Shown: positions 8,819-17,315, numbered from the stretch's first letter. The stretch is 43,158 nucleotides of DNA from Syntrophomonas sp. UBA1368 (GCA_002305965.1 DBRM01000036.1:1-43158), one strand, 5' to 3'. Made by a program: numbers and translations. The notes: generated by a model from the sequence alone, not told the origin.

Positions 8819-8848
8819 AACCGTCCTTAATAGGACGGTTCTTTTTTA
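8819..8848 (+). terminator. intrinsic terminator without an obvious upstream gene
   Basis: Perfect 8-bp stem AACCGTCC/GGACGGTT with a 6-base loop, followed by CTTTTTTATTTT on the plus strand. The nearest plus-strand gene ends at 8102 and a minus-strand gene lies between. It could end read-through or a short untranslated RNA. No such RNA is proved by the sequence. Confidence 0.7.
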
Positions 8849-8937
8849 TTTTCTAATTAAACTATTACATTCCCTGTTAATTTCATTGTAAAGCGAAGAT
8901 CTATTCACAGGGCAAAAAAGGCTCAACATAAAAAATA

Positions 8938-9040
8938 AAGATCAAGACACGAGCAAGCCCCGCTGGTTGAGCGCACTCAAGTACGTTGACCGGCGGGGCT
9001 TGTGATGTTGCTATAAAGAGTAGTTTTTGGACGGTCTCAG
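8938..9040 (-). repeat. conserved 3' hairpin element, copy A
   Basis: Lies just downstream of the first acyl-CoA dehydrogenase. Arms at 8954-8967 and 8989-9002 form a 14-bp stem (CAAGCCCCGCTGGT with one G-U pair), with a nested hairpin TTGAG-CGCA-CTCAA in the loop. On the minus strand the stem is followed after about 15 bases by an A/T-rich tract containing six T. The other copy is at 11299-11404; the stem and both flanks match, not only the hairpin. It probably includes the terminator. Confidence 0.8.
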
Positions 9041-9053
9041 TCTTATTCAGACT

Positions 9054-10928
9054 TTAATAATCAAAAGCTTCCAGCGGAATATCCAAAGCAGACCGGTCTC
9101 CGTCTTTAACTATTTCGGCAACGGCCCATACATTGGGGACCACGTTTCTTAAATAGTATTTGGCAGACATTACTTTACCGACATAGAAATTATAATCATA
9201 ATGATCCGGCCCCAGCTCTTCCGCTTTCTTCGCCGCCAGCAGGGCCTGATCCAGGATGCAGCGTCCGGCAAAGAGTTGTGAAGTAGCGGTAAGGATGCGC
9301 CGTGAGTATAAGGGCATCATGCCGAATTTCTTTTGGCCAAAATAACCGCCTATGGCCATCTGAATTTCGGAGTAGGCATCCAGTGCTCTGCCAAGATTTT
9401 CAAACTCTTTACCAAGGGTCAGATCAATGCCGCCTTCCGGTGCCTGGGCTGCCTGAGCAGCATCCTTGTTGGCTGCATAGAAATCTCTCATTTCCTGAAT
9501 AAAGGCAGCAAATGCAGCACCCTTCTTCAACAGCCATTTACGACCGATCAGGTCTAAAGACTGAATGAAGTTGGTTCCTTCCCATATGGAATAAATCTTG
9601 ACATCACGCGCGATTTGCGCAACCGGATATTCTTCGCAGTAGCCATATCCGCCATATGCCTGTATCGCTTCGCCGATCAGCCACCAGGCTTCATCAGTTG
9701 GATAAGCTTTGCAAAGCGGCGTGGCTACCTCGATTAAGTCACTGGCTGCTTCACGCACCGCAGGATCCGGATCATGATGTCTGACATCCATTGCCATATA
9801 TACTTTGTACATCATCGCTCTTATTGCTTCTACATGAGCTTTCCCGAGCAATAATGTTCTTCTGATATCTTCGTGATTAATGATGGTAACCCGGTCACCT
9901 TTGGGATTGGTCAGTGGACGCCCCTGGATACGCTCCTTACAATATTCACGAGCATTATAAAATGCATTGGCCATACAGGAAAGTCCAGCATGTCCGGTTT
10001 CCATCCGGGCTTCATTCATCATCTGGAACATCTGTGCCATACCTTCGCCCTTGCCTTCGTTGTTACGGGGATCGACCCCTAACAGCCAGCCCCGGCAGTT
10101 ATTATTTTCACCCATTGATAAAGCCGCTGTACAGGAGCCGAACTGTCCTAATTTATGCTCCACACCGGTGGTTTGCACATCATTATCTTCAAAGCTCCCA
10201 TCTTCATTTACCCAGTACTTGGGAACGACGAACAAGGAAATACCTTTGGTTCCTTCGACAGCCCCTTCCACTCTGGCCAGATACAAATGGATGATATTTT
10301 CCGTAAAATCATTATCCCCGCCGGTTATAAAAATTTTATTCCCTTTGATCTTAAATATACGGGGATCATCAGTAGGATAAGCTTTTGACAGGATATCTCC
10401 TACATCAGAACCGGCAGTAGGTTCGGTCAGGCACATGGTGCCGGCCCAGGTTCCGTCCATCATTTTAGGCAGAAACATTTGTTTTAAATGCTCGTCCCCA
10501 AAGCTTTGGATCAGTCCTGCTGAACCGCTGGTCAAAATGATATAGGGTCCAAAAGTCGGATTGGCAGCACAGAACATTTCCCAAACCGCTGAGTGGAGGA
10601 TATGAGGCAGTACCATTGCATCCTCTGAATCATCGATATTGCTGGTTCCCCATCCTTCGCTCTGAAGTTGATGGAAAAGAGGACCGAATGATTTCGGCAG
10701 TGTAACTTTGCCATTTTCAAATTTAACCGGATTCTTATCGCCATCTTCGTTGGTGGGTTCAATCAGTTCCTTGGCCATTTTCAAGCAAGGATCCAAAACA
10801 GAGTCAACATCTTCTTTGGAATAATAATCGGAAAACTTTGGATAGTTAAAAACTTGTTCGGTAGGTAACCATTCTTTAACAATGAACTTGAGATCGCGCG
10901 CGTTTAGATACGCAAAATTAGCTGACAT
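9054..10928 (-). CDS. acyl-CoA dehydrogenase, long DmdC-like form (copy 1)
   Basis: A 624-residue FAD enzyme that oxidises acyl-CoA to 2-enoyl-CoA, passing electrons to electron-transfer flavoprotein. It is longer than the usual ~380 residues because it has the N-terminal extension and extra C-terminal domain of the DmdC/AcdA-like group. Seen motifs: MCLTEPTAGSDVGD in the middle domain, GYGYCEEYPVAQIARD, and IWEGTNFIQ, whose Glu is at the place of the catalytic base. The start is set by AAGGGGGAAA before the ATG. The gene stands in its own unit between long non-coding stretches. The butyryl-CoA specificity is inferred from the neighbouring CoA-transferase. No etfAB genes are in the window. 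Confidence 0.93.
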   Translation of the reverse strand: MSANFAYLNARDLKFIVKEWLPTEQVFNYPKFSDYYSKEDVDSVLDPCLKMAKELIEPTNEDGDKNPVKFENGKVTLPKSFGPLFHQLQSEGWGTSNIDDSEDAMVLPHILHSAVWEMFCAANPTFGPYIILTSGSAGLIQSFGDEHLKQMFLPKMMDGTWAGTMCLTEPTAGSDVGDILSKAYPTDDPRIFKIKGNKIFITGGDNDFTENIIHLYLARVEGAVEGTKGISLFVVPKYWVNEDGSFEDNDVQTTGVEHKLGQFGSCTAALSMGENNNCRGWLLGVDPRNNEGKGEGMAQMFQMMNEARMETGHAGLSCMANAFYNAREYCKERIQGRPLTNPKGDRVTIINHEDIRRTLLLGKAHVEAIRAMMYKVYMAMDVRHHDPDPAVREAASDLIEVATPLCKAYPTDEAWWLIGEAIQAYGGYGYCEEYPVAQIARDVKIYSIWEGTNFIQSLDLIGRKWLLKKGAAFAAFIQEMRDFYAANKDAAQAAQAPEGGIDLTLGKEFENLGRALDAYSEIQMAIGGYFGQKKFGMMPLYSRRILTATSQLFAGRCILDQALLAAKKAEELGPDHYDYNFYVGKVMSAKYYLRNVVPNVWAVAEIVKDGDRSALDIPLEAFDY

Positions 10929-10950
10929 TTTTACGTTTCCCCCTTCTTCT

Positions 10951-10986
10951 GGAGTCCCCCCCCAAGGCTCAATCCTTGAGAACTCC
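10951..10986 (-). other. leader hairpin with G8 tract upstream of acyl-CoA dehydrogenase 1
   Basis: Outer arms GGAGT/ACTCC (10951-10955 and 10982-10986) enclose an inner CTCAA/TTGAG hairpin and, on the minus strand, a run of eight G (10956-10963). It ends about 23 bases before the start codon, near the ribosome site. The rest of 10987-11298 is A/T-rich with no gene and no promoter I would call. Confidence 0.35.
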
Positions 10987-11298
10987 TACAAATATTTTTT
11001 CGCCCCTGACAAATAAACATAATCCACCACTGTTTTGTGAACCATCACCCCCCATAAAATAACAGAAAACTATTCTGCCAACAGATGTCTTTCATTTTTG
11101 TAAAAGCAAAAGAAAGAATCATATGCCTGCAACAGAATACTTTTAATGTTTACACAGACAAAATATGATCAATAACATTCCACTTAATTTTCATTATTCT
11201 TAATTCCAAACAAAATCCCTTTTTTTTCATGGCCCGCAAAATATATTCAGACTATTATGAACTTTCAAGAGGCAAACTGGCAGGCCGAACAAAAAGTT

Positions 11299-11404
11299 AA
11301 GATCGAGGCACAAGCAAGCCCCGCTGGTCGAGACGTAATAAGATACGGCGATCCGGCGGGGCTTGTGATGTAACAATGAGATTTAGTTTTTTTAACGGTC
11401 TGAG
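11299..11404 (-). repeat. conserved 3' hairpin element, copy B
   Basis: Lies just downstream of the second acyl-CoA dehydrogenase. Arms at 11315-11327 and 11353-11365 form a 13-bp stem. The left flank matches copy A (8938-9040) at 27 of 30 bases, and the first 19 bases from CCGGCGGGG onward are identical, followed by a shared TAGTTTTT and ACGGTCT. The loop differs in sequence but can still extend the stem. Five T follow on the minus strand, so it may also terminate. Confidence 0.8.
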
Positions 11405-11462
11405 CTCCCCGAAAAGGGGCAGTTCATTAACTATAGACTGGAACCAGATACGATATAGTATT

Positions 11463-13298
11463 TTAATAGATCAGGAATGCTTCCTCAACAATATCCAATA
11501 CTGATGTATCCGCCTCTTTAATGACTTCTAAAGTTCTGAATATATTGGGAACTATATTACGGACAAAATATTTTGCAGCATTTACTTTGCCATTGTAGAA
11601 TGCATAATCGTAATGTTCCGCACCCAATTCCTCAATTTTCTTCTGCGCTACCAGGGCCTGTTCCAGTAAAAGCTGTCCGCAGACCAATTCTCCCGTAGCA
11701 TGTAATATGCGTGTAGCATAGAGCGGCATCATGTTGATCTGACCATTACCAACAAATCCTCCGATTGCCATTTGAATTTGCCGGTATGCATCAACCGCTC
11801 TCTTTATCATGGCCATTTCTTTTTCAAAGCCTTGGACCTCGGCGTTATCTGCTGCAAAACTTTCGATCTCTGCCAACCAGTCGGCAAATACTGTGCCTTT
11901 GCCCATCATCCATTTACGGCCGATCAGGTCCATTGATTGAATGTAATTGGTTCCTTCCCAGATGGAATAAATTTTAACGTCTCTGCAAAGTTCCGCGATG
12001 GGATATTCTTCTGAATAGCCATTACCGCCGAATACCTGCATTGCTTCTGCACAGAGTTCCCAGGCTTTGTCTGAGCAATAGGCTTTTACGATCGGTGTAT
12101 TTACTTCCAAACGTGCTTTGGCCTTCCTCTTCTCCTCAGGATCCTGAGAATATTCTACGATGTCAAAATAATAATAGGTTTTGAAAATAAGGGCCCGCAT
12201 AGCTTCAATATAAGCTTTCAGATCCAGCAGCATTCTTTTCACATCTTCATGCTTGATGATATTAAGTCTTTCCGATTTAGGATTGGTGATCGGCCGGCCC
12301 TGGATCCTTTCTGCTGCATAACTGGCTGCATTGTGATAGGCAATGGCCGTTTCCGCTACAGCTGCATGACCGGTTTCCATTCTGGCACCGTTCATCATCT
12401 GGAACATTTGTGCCATTCCTTCGCCTTTGCCTTCTTCATCAGGCGGATTCCCCAGAATAAATCCTTCGCAATTATTATCTTCGCCGAAAGCCATAACACA
12501 AGTAGCGGAGCCTTTTATGCCCATTTTGTGTTCGATGCCCACACAGTTGACATCATTGGGCCCAATAATATTTCCCTCATCATCCACTTTCATCTTGGGG
12601 ACCACAAAAAGTGAAATGCCTTTGGTTCCGGGCCTGGCTCCTTCTACGCGGGCCAGAACCAGATGAATGATGTTTTCGGTTATATCCTGATCGCCGCCGG
12701 TAATAAAACATTTGGTTCCTTTTATCTTATATACGCCTTCTTTATCTGTTGGATATGCTTTGCTTAACAGGTCCCCTACATCGGAACCAGCGTTAGGTTC
12801 AGTCAGGCACATGGTTCCTGCCCACTGCCCGCTGTACATCTTTTCTTTAAAAAGGCTTTTCACATGATCATTGCCGAATTTCGCTACCAATCCTGCCGCC
12901 CCGGCGGTAGCTAAGATATAAGGCATAATTGCTGCATTGGCGCCAGCCAGAAATTCACCGCAAGCCCGAAATAGCGTGTTGGGAAGTCTCCCTTCGCAAT
13001 CATGATCTTCATTGCTGCCACCCCAGCCATTCTCATTTACAAACCAATAAGCATCTTTAAAGGAAGGGGGTACCACGACCTTGCCATCTATAAATCTGGC
13101 CTGAACAGCTTCATTGTCATCTCTGGTGGGTGCAATCACTTCCCGGGCTACTTTCAGTGCAGCTTCCAGGATACTATCGATGTCATCCACACTGTAATAA
13201 TCCTTGTACGCATCGTAGGCTAATACTTTCTCCATATCCAGCCATTCTTTCAGGATAAACTTGTGCTCTCTGGTTGAGAATAAAAAATTTGATGCCAT
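11463..13298 (-). CDS. acyl-CoA dehydrogenase, long DmdC-like form (copy 2)
   Basis: A 611-residue paralogue of the gene at 9054-10928, collinear along its whole length (same N-terminal FKE/W start, MCLTEPNAGSDVGD, GNGYSEEYPIAELCRD and IWEGTNYIQ with the catalytic Glu). The two clearly diverged after duplication: the proteins agree at roughly half to two thirds of positions by eye. AAGGAGG is seven bases before the ATG. A 534-base gap separates it from copy 1, so the two are probably transcribed separately. Having two forms may reflect different chain lengths or different electron acceptors; which one acts on butyryl-CoA cannot be told from sequence. Confidence 0.93.
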   Translation of the reverse strand: MASNFLFSTREHKFILKEWLDMEKVLAYDAYKDYYSVDDIDSILEAALKVAREVIAPTRDDNEAVQARFIDGKVVVPPSFKDAYWFVNENGWGGSNEDHDCEGRLPNTLFRACGEFLAGANAAIMPYILATAGAAGLVAKFGNDHVKSLFKEKMYSGQWAGTMCLTEPNAGSDVGDLLSKAYPTDKEGVYKIKGTKCFITGGDQDITENIIHLVLARVEGARPGTKGISLFVVPKMKVDDEGNIIGPNDVNCVGIEHKMGIKGSATCVMAFGEDNNCEGFILGNPPDEEGKGEGMAQMFQMMNGARMETGHAAVAETAIAYHNAASYAAERIQGRPITNPKSERLNIIKHEDVKRMLLDLKAYIEAMRALIFKTYYYFDIVEYSQDPEEKRKAKARLEVNTPIVKAYCSDKAWELCAEAMQVFGGNGYSEEYPIAELCRDVKIYSIWEGTNYIQSMDLIGRKWMMGKGTVFADWLAEIESFAADNAEVQGFEKEMAMIKRAVDAYRQIQMAIGGFVGNGQINMMPLYATRILHATGELVCGQLLLEQALVAQKKIEELGAEHYDYAFYNGKVNAAKYFVRNIVPNIFRTLEVIKEADTSVLDIVEEAFLIY

Positions 13299-13582
13299 TC
13301 ACGTTTCCTCCTTATACATTCCACTTACAATGTCCGTTACAGTACAACCAAAACAGTCATGTTTGATCCCCATTAAACTGACCCCAAAATAAAACGAATA
13401 ATATCACCCCCGAATTCTTATTTGCCTGATCAAGTATTATTTTCAATTATAGATGGACTAAGATTCTTTTTAAACCCTGGCCCAAATGTTGAAAAATTAC
13501 CACTAATTGAACAACGAAGGAACCTCGGGCCTGTTGTCTGAAGTTGTAAATTCTTCCTGTCAAAATTAAATTACTGCCTTTT

Positions 13583-14923
13583 TTAACCCGGATAAAAATT
13601 CTTTTTTAAACTGGCCCGAAGTTCACCGCGCAAATCAGGATGAGCAATTTCAATTAATGCCAATGCCCTTTCCCTAATGCTTTTATATCTTAAATTGGCC
13701 ACCCCGTATTCAGTAATCACATATTGTGCATAGGTTCGCGGTACAGTAACCGGTGTGCCAGCCGGCAATTCAGGAACAATGGAAGACATCAGACTCCCAT
13801 CTGCTCTGCGCCGGGCTGATGTCAAAAGAGTAATACCCTTGCCTCCCTCCGACCAGTAGGAACCCATCATAAAATCAAGCTGGCCTCCGGAACCGCTGAT
13901 CATCCTATGTCCTATGCCTTCTGAAGCGATTTGTCCGCTCATGTCAATCATTAACGCCATATTCATACATATCATGTTGGGGTGCTGGGCAATAAATACT
14001 GGATTATTGGTGTAATAGGCAGGGTGAATCTCGCAGGCCGGGTTCTCGCGGGCAAATTCATACATTTCCTGATCTCCTAAACAGAAAGTACCCATGGTGA
14101 CTCCCTGATGAAAAGGTTTGCGGGCATTGGTCACAATGCCTTTTTCCACCAGTTGAGGCAGACCCGTTGGATACATCTCGGTTACAACACCCAAATCATA
14201 TTTGCCGTCCAGTCCTGCCACAACGGATTCAGTAATCCCGCCGATCCCCATCTGAATGTTGTCTCCATTATTGATCAATTCCAGAACATATTGTGCAATG
14301 GTCTTTTCATCTTCAGAAGATGCCCCCCGTTTAAACTCCGGTATCGGGCTGGAGTGTTCGATAAAAAGGTCAAACTCCGATATATGCAGCCAATTGTTGC
14401 CAAATACCACCGGCATCTGCTCATTGACTTCACCGATCGCCACCCGCAGGCGCCCTTTGGTTCTTCCTTCTTTTAAAACAGCCATGCTGTAATCACTGGT
14501 TAGACTTAAATTGACGTAACCATTTTTATCAGGCGGCGTAACCATGGTTATATAAATATCTGAACGCTCTGTACATTTTTGTCCCCCGTCATATACAGTG
14601 CTGACTAAAAAATCAGCGGTATGGGCAGCATAACTATCTCGAATGGAGGCAACACCAAATGCCGGTACATAGTTGATATGACCGTCTATTTGTTTCATGA
14701 ACCCGGGATCATAGAGCCGGTTGGGACGCAGCTGAATACAATCCATTATTTTTACATCCCGCAATTCCTCGTGCCGGTCTAAAATAGCCTCGTATAATTC
14801 TGCCGAACAACCTCCAACCCCGATAGCGATCGAAATGAAGTCCCCGGATTTTACTGCCTGGGCAGCTTCCTGAAAAGATACACATTTGCGGCGATATTCT
14901 TCCTGCCATGCTTGATACGACAT
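13583..14923 (-). CDS. acetyl-CoA hydrolase/transferase family CoA-transferase
   Basis: A 446-residue class I CoA-transferase of the butyryl-CoA:acetate / 4-hydroxybutyrate CoA-transferase group. ATG 14923 has AGGAGGGGAATC before it; the open frame runs 13 codons further but without a ribosome site. Seen features: IQMGIGGITESVVAGL, VVTEMYPTGLPQLVEKGIV, whose Glu is the expected thioester-forming residue, and the C-terminal EYGVANLRYKSIRERA. It would move CoA between acetyl-CoA and an acyl substrate, activating butyrate at no ATP cost. Its position next to two acyl-CoA dehydrogenases and divergent from a monocarboxylate transporter supports that role. The substrate is inferred. A strong sigma-A type promoter lies upstream. 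Confidence 0.88.
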   Translation of the reverse strand: MSYQAWQEEYRRKCVSFQEAAQAVKSGDFISIAIGVGGCSAELYEAILDRHEELRDVKIMDCIQLRPNRLYDPGFMKQIDGHINYVPAFGVASIRDSYAAHTADFLVSTVYDGGQKCTERSDIYITMVTPPDKNGYVNLSLTSDYSMAVLKEGRTKGRLRVAIGEVNEQMPVVFGNNWLHISEFDLFIEHSSPIPEFKRGASSEDEKTIAQYVLELINNGDNIQMGIGGITESVVAGLDGKYDLGVVTEMYPTGLPQLVEKGIVTNARKPFHQGVTMGTFCLGDQEMYEFARENPACEIHPAYYTNNPVFIAQHPNMICMNMALMIDMSGQIASEGIGHRMISGSGGQLDFMMGSYWSEGGKGITLLTSARRRADGSLMSSIVPELPAGTPVTVPRTYAQYVITEYGVANLRYKSIRERALALIEIAHPDLRGELRASLKKNFYPG

Positions 14924-14960
14924 GATTCCCCTCCTGAATCGTTTTTCCGGCAACAAATAC

Positions 14961-14989
14961 AATATATTTTAATAACGTATAATTGTCAA
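14961..14989 (-). promoter_or_regulatory. sigma-A promoter of the CoA-transferase
   Basis: On the minus strand TTGACA (14984-14989) and TATATT (14961-14966) are separated by exactly 17 bases. Transcription would begin near 14954, about 30 bases before the start codon. Confidence 0.75.
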
Positions 14990-14997
14990 CCGTAGTA

Positions 14998-15013
14998 ATT
15001 CCACTGCTGGAAT
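14998..15013. promoter_or_regulatory. perfect inverted repeat between divergent promoters
   Basis: ATTCCA-CTGC-TGGAAT is a perfect 6-4-6 dyad. It sits 8 bases upstream of the CoA-transferase -35 and occupies the -35/spacer region of a plus-strand TATAAT at 15021-15026. The position suits a regulator acting on both genes. The binding protein is unknown. Confidence 0.5.
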
Positions 15014-15062
15014 ACTGTAATATAATATCAAATGTTCCGAAGATGCATGAGCTTTTTATATA

Positions 15063-15088
15063 GCACTGTAAACGGTGCGTCTTTTTTT
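15063..15088 (+). terminator. leader terminator upstream of the transporter
   Basis: GCACTG-TAAA-CGGTGC forms six pairs (one G-U) and is followed by GTC and seven T. It lies inside the 5' region of the transporter gene, downstream of a TATAAT (15021-15026) and upstream of another promoter candidate (TTGCGT 15123-15128, TATTTT 15146-15151, 17-base spacer). It may attenuate the transporter or end a short RNA. Confidence 0.55.
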
Positions 15089-15220
15089 CTATTTGTGATT
15101 TTTTTAACAGGAATTTATTGTTTTGCGTTGAATATTATTAAGCAATATTTTGGAGGGAGGGTTTGGATAAATAATTCGCAAAGATATTCTAAACAATTAT
15201 TTTAGGGGGGAATTTAATTA

Positions 15221-15877
15221 ATGTCTGCTGCTAATGAAACAAAAATAACCGGTCATGTTCAGGAACTGGTTGCAAATCCTACACCACTGGGTCTTTTCGG
15301 ACTGGCTATCGTTACCCTGGTGGCGTCTTCCAACAAGCTGGGAATAACAGACGGTACTGCTTATATCATTCCCTGGGCAATATTTCTGGGAGCCACCGCT
15401 CAGTTCATCGCGGGAATAATGGACTACAAACACAATAATACTTTTGGGGCAACTGCTTTTTGTGGTTATGGTTTCTTTTGGTTCAGTATGGCGATGAGCT
15501 GGATGATCTCCACCGGTATGATCGGCAAGGGAATAGAATTTGACCCGCACCAGATGGGCTTTGCTTTCCTGGGCTATTTTATCTTCACAGTGTATATGAC
15601 CGTTGGCGCAATGGGTACAAATAAAATACTATTTATCATTTTCTTTTTGATTGATTTGCTCTTCCTGGGGCTCTTTGTGAACACTCTGGGGTTAGGGGGA
15701 GAATTCTGGCATATGCTGGCTGCTTATTCCGAACTAGGTATCGCAATCTTCTCTTTTTATGGTTCAGCAGCAGCCGTATTAAATACCCATTATGGCATAA
15801 CCGTATTACCCATTGGAGGCGCTTTCGGACCTTTTGCCAAAGCTTCCGCTGCGGCTAAAGAATCTGTTTCCGCATAA
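15221..15877 (+). CDS. GPR1/FUN34/YaaH (SatP) family acetate transporter
   Basis: A 218-residue membrane protein with about six hydrophobic helices and the family signature NPTPLGLFGLA near residue 17. SatP/AceP-family proteins carry acetate and other short monocarboxylates, usually with protons. Next to a CoA-transferase that uses acetate and acyl-CoA, it would export acetate or take up butyrate; direction cannot be told from sequence. AGGGGGGAA precedes the ATG at 15221. It is divergent from the CoA-transferase and shares a short regulatory region with it. A strong terminator follows. Confidence 0.92.
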   Translation: MSAANETKITGHVQELVANPTPLGLFGLAIVTLVASSNKLGITDGTAYIIPWAIFLGATAQFIAGIMDYKHNNTFGATAFCGYGFFWFSMAMSWMISTGMIGKGIEFDPHQMGFAFLGYFIFTVYMTVGAMGTNKILFIIFFLIDLLFLGLFVNTLGLGGEFWHMLAAYSELGIAIFSFYGSAAAVLNTHYGITVLPIGGAFGPFAKASAAAKESVSA

Positions 15878-15887
15878 TAATTGTCTT

Positions 15888-15918
15888 AAAAAAAGCACGG
15901 CCAAGGCCGTGCTTTTTT
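15888..15918. terminator. bidirectional intrinsic terminator
   Basis: Eight-pair GC-rich stem GCACGGCC/GGCCGTGC with a 2-base centre, flanked by A7 on the left and T6 on the right. It can end both the transporter transcript and the convergent glucosaminidase transcript. Confidence 0.85.
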
Positions 15919-15940
15919 ATGCAAAATTTGTTTATACAGA

Positions 15941-16951
15941 TCAGCCTTTCAATTCAGCGATCTGTTGTCTTAATGCTTCATTCTCCCTTTCCAGATCCCT
16001 GATTCGCTGCTCCGGAGTTATCACAATCGTCTGGCTGCTCAATCGACTGGTTGGCTGCCACACCTTTTTATAGTAATCATTTATTATGCTGTGTCCATAG
16101 GTATCACAATTGGCAAAAGCAGTTTCAAAATCAGGATATTTATTGCGGTCATATCCGGGAACCGCCCATTTTCCGCCTAAATCTTCCCAGTTTACAGCAT
16201 TTCCCCGTTTGATCAAGGCAAACCGCGGACTCAGCAGATCTTTTCCTGCAGGCAGCGGCGCAGTGGTTGCGTAAGCATATAAATGCTGTATGTGGGCTTC
16301 TACACCAGTAGCCGGTGTATCAAAGAATGCCCCATGCCGGCCTTCTTCAAACCATACCCGATCCGGGTCGGCTCCGCGTAAATCCTCATCAGCCGTTGCG
16401 GCTTTTCCGGTAGCACTGAGTCCGCAGTAATTATTTTGTTCCGGCTGAACCAGCCCGCCGTATTTCCACCAACCGGTTTCTTTGGCCGCCTGGCAGAAAG
16501 CAATGTCCCCCCTGATTCCATACTCTTTTCCTATTTTTATGTACAGATCAGCCAGGTCGGGTGCATTGGGATTATTCTTCAGTGCCAGTCTTTTAAGTTC
16601 TGCACTGCTAACCATTGACTCACCCATAATTGAAATACTTTGCCACTGATCATTATCAGGAACTGTGACCGTTTTTTCAGCAGGCGCAGCAGGCGTGGTT
16701 ATATAAACGCTTCTGCTTGTCCCATCCCAGTTCACATCCATTCCCAGGCTTTCACTGATCACCCGGATCGGTACCATGGTCCTGTCATTAATGATCACCG
16801 GATCAGTATCTGTAGCTATGATTCTGCCATTTATGTATATTTTGATCTTTTCCCCGGCATCCGCTGCCTGCGGCAAATAAAAAAGAGTACTGACAGCCAA
16901 TACTGTCATTAAAATCAGGGCAACGCTTTTTCTTGTTCTGCATAACTTCAC
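15941..16951 (-). CDS. secreted glucosaminidase with copper-amine-oxidase-like N-terminal domain
   Basis: About 336 residues. I chose GTG 16951 because GGAGG (16960-16964) lies eight bases before it; the ATG at 16966 overlaps that ribosome site. An N-terminal signal peptide is followed by a copper-amine-oxidase-N-like domain (KIKIYINGRII, then NDRTMVPIRVISESLGMDVNWDG), a non-enzymatic repeat common in clostridial surface proteins. The main domain (about 95-290) matches the glucosaminidase family (AFCQAAKETGWWKYGG, NYCGLSATG), with the Glu of AAKETGWW as likely catalytic residue. The last 30 residues form a short leucine zipper (ERENEALRQQIAELKG). Role: peptidoglycan turnover outside the membrane. 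It shares the bidirectional terminator with the transporter. Confidence 0.85.
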   Translation of the reverse strand: MKLCRTRKSVALILMTVLAVSTLFYLPQAADAGEKIKIYINGRIIATDTDPVIINDRTMVPIRVISESLGMDVNWDGTSRSVYITTPAAPAEKTVTVPDNDQWQSISIMGESMVSSAELKRLALKNNPNAPDLADLYIKIGKEYGIRGDIAFCQAAKETGWWKYGGLVQPEQNNYCGLSATGKAATADEDLRGADPDRVWFEEGRHGAFFDTPATGVEAHIQHLYAYATTAPLPAGKDLLSPRFALIKRGNAVNWEDLGGKWAVPGYDRNKYPDFETAFANCDTYGHSIINDYYKKVWQPTSRLSSQTIVITPEQRIRDLERENEALRQQIAELKG

Positions 16952-17315
16952 AAAAAACACCTCCATTAAATTGTAACGTCGCTTTTTTGATCCGCAACAA
17001 TGGTACCGATTATACTTCCTCTGCTTTCATCATTTTTTCCCAGCCTTTTTAAATTCTTCTCAAAAGAAATTGCCAATTTTATATATGATTCATCAGCTTA
17101 ATTTCTTTCAATTCTTCACAAAAAACCGAAAGTTCTCGTGTATGAGCCATGCTCAACTGCAGGGTTAGCATAAAACAGCCATGATTCGGCAATAAAAGTG
17201 TTAAATTTTAGGATACTTCAACCATAAGAAGACATATTATGCTATCACAAATACTGTATCTTATTATATATCGGATTGTACAAGTCAGACAAAAATTGCG
17301 GGGAGGTACTGCCAT
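16952..17315. other. divergent intergenic region, no gene seen
   Basis: About 364 bases between the glucosaminidase and the hybrid kinase. It is A/T-rich with a small palindrome GAGC-CAT-GCTC at 17144-17154 and a second GCCATG nearby at 17181. I could not fit a known riboswitch consensus (c-di-GMP or c-di-AMP) or a clear promoter. Confidence 0.4.

Noticed and set aside
16952..16966. ATG 16966 as glucosaminidase start
   Set aside because: It overlaps the ribosome site GGAGG used by GTG 16951, which has the proper 8-base spacing.
16952..17315. Riboswitch ahead of the glucosaminidase or hybrid kinase
   Set aside because: Small hairpins (GAGCCATGCTC) are present, but the conserved cores of c-di-GMP and c-di-AMP riboswitches could not be fitted on either strand.
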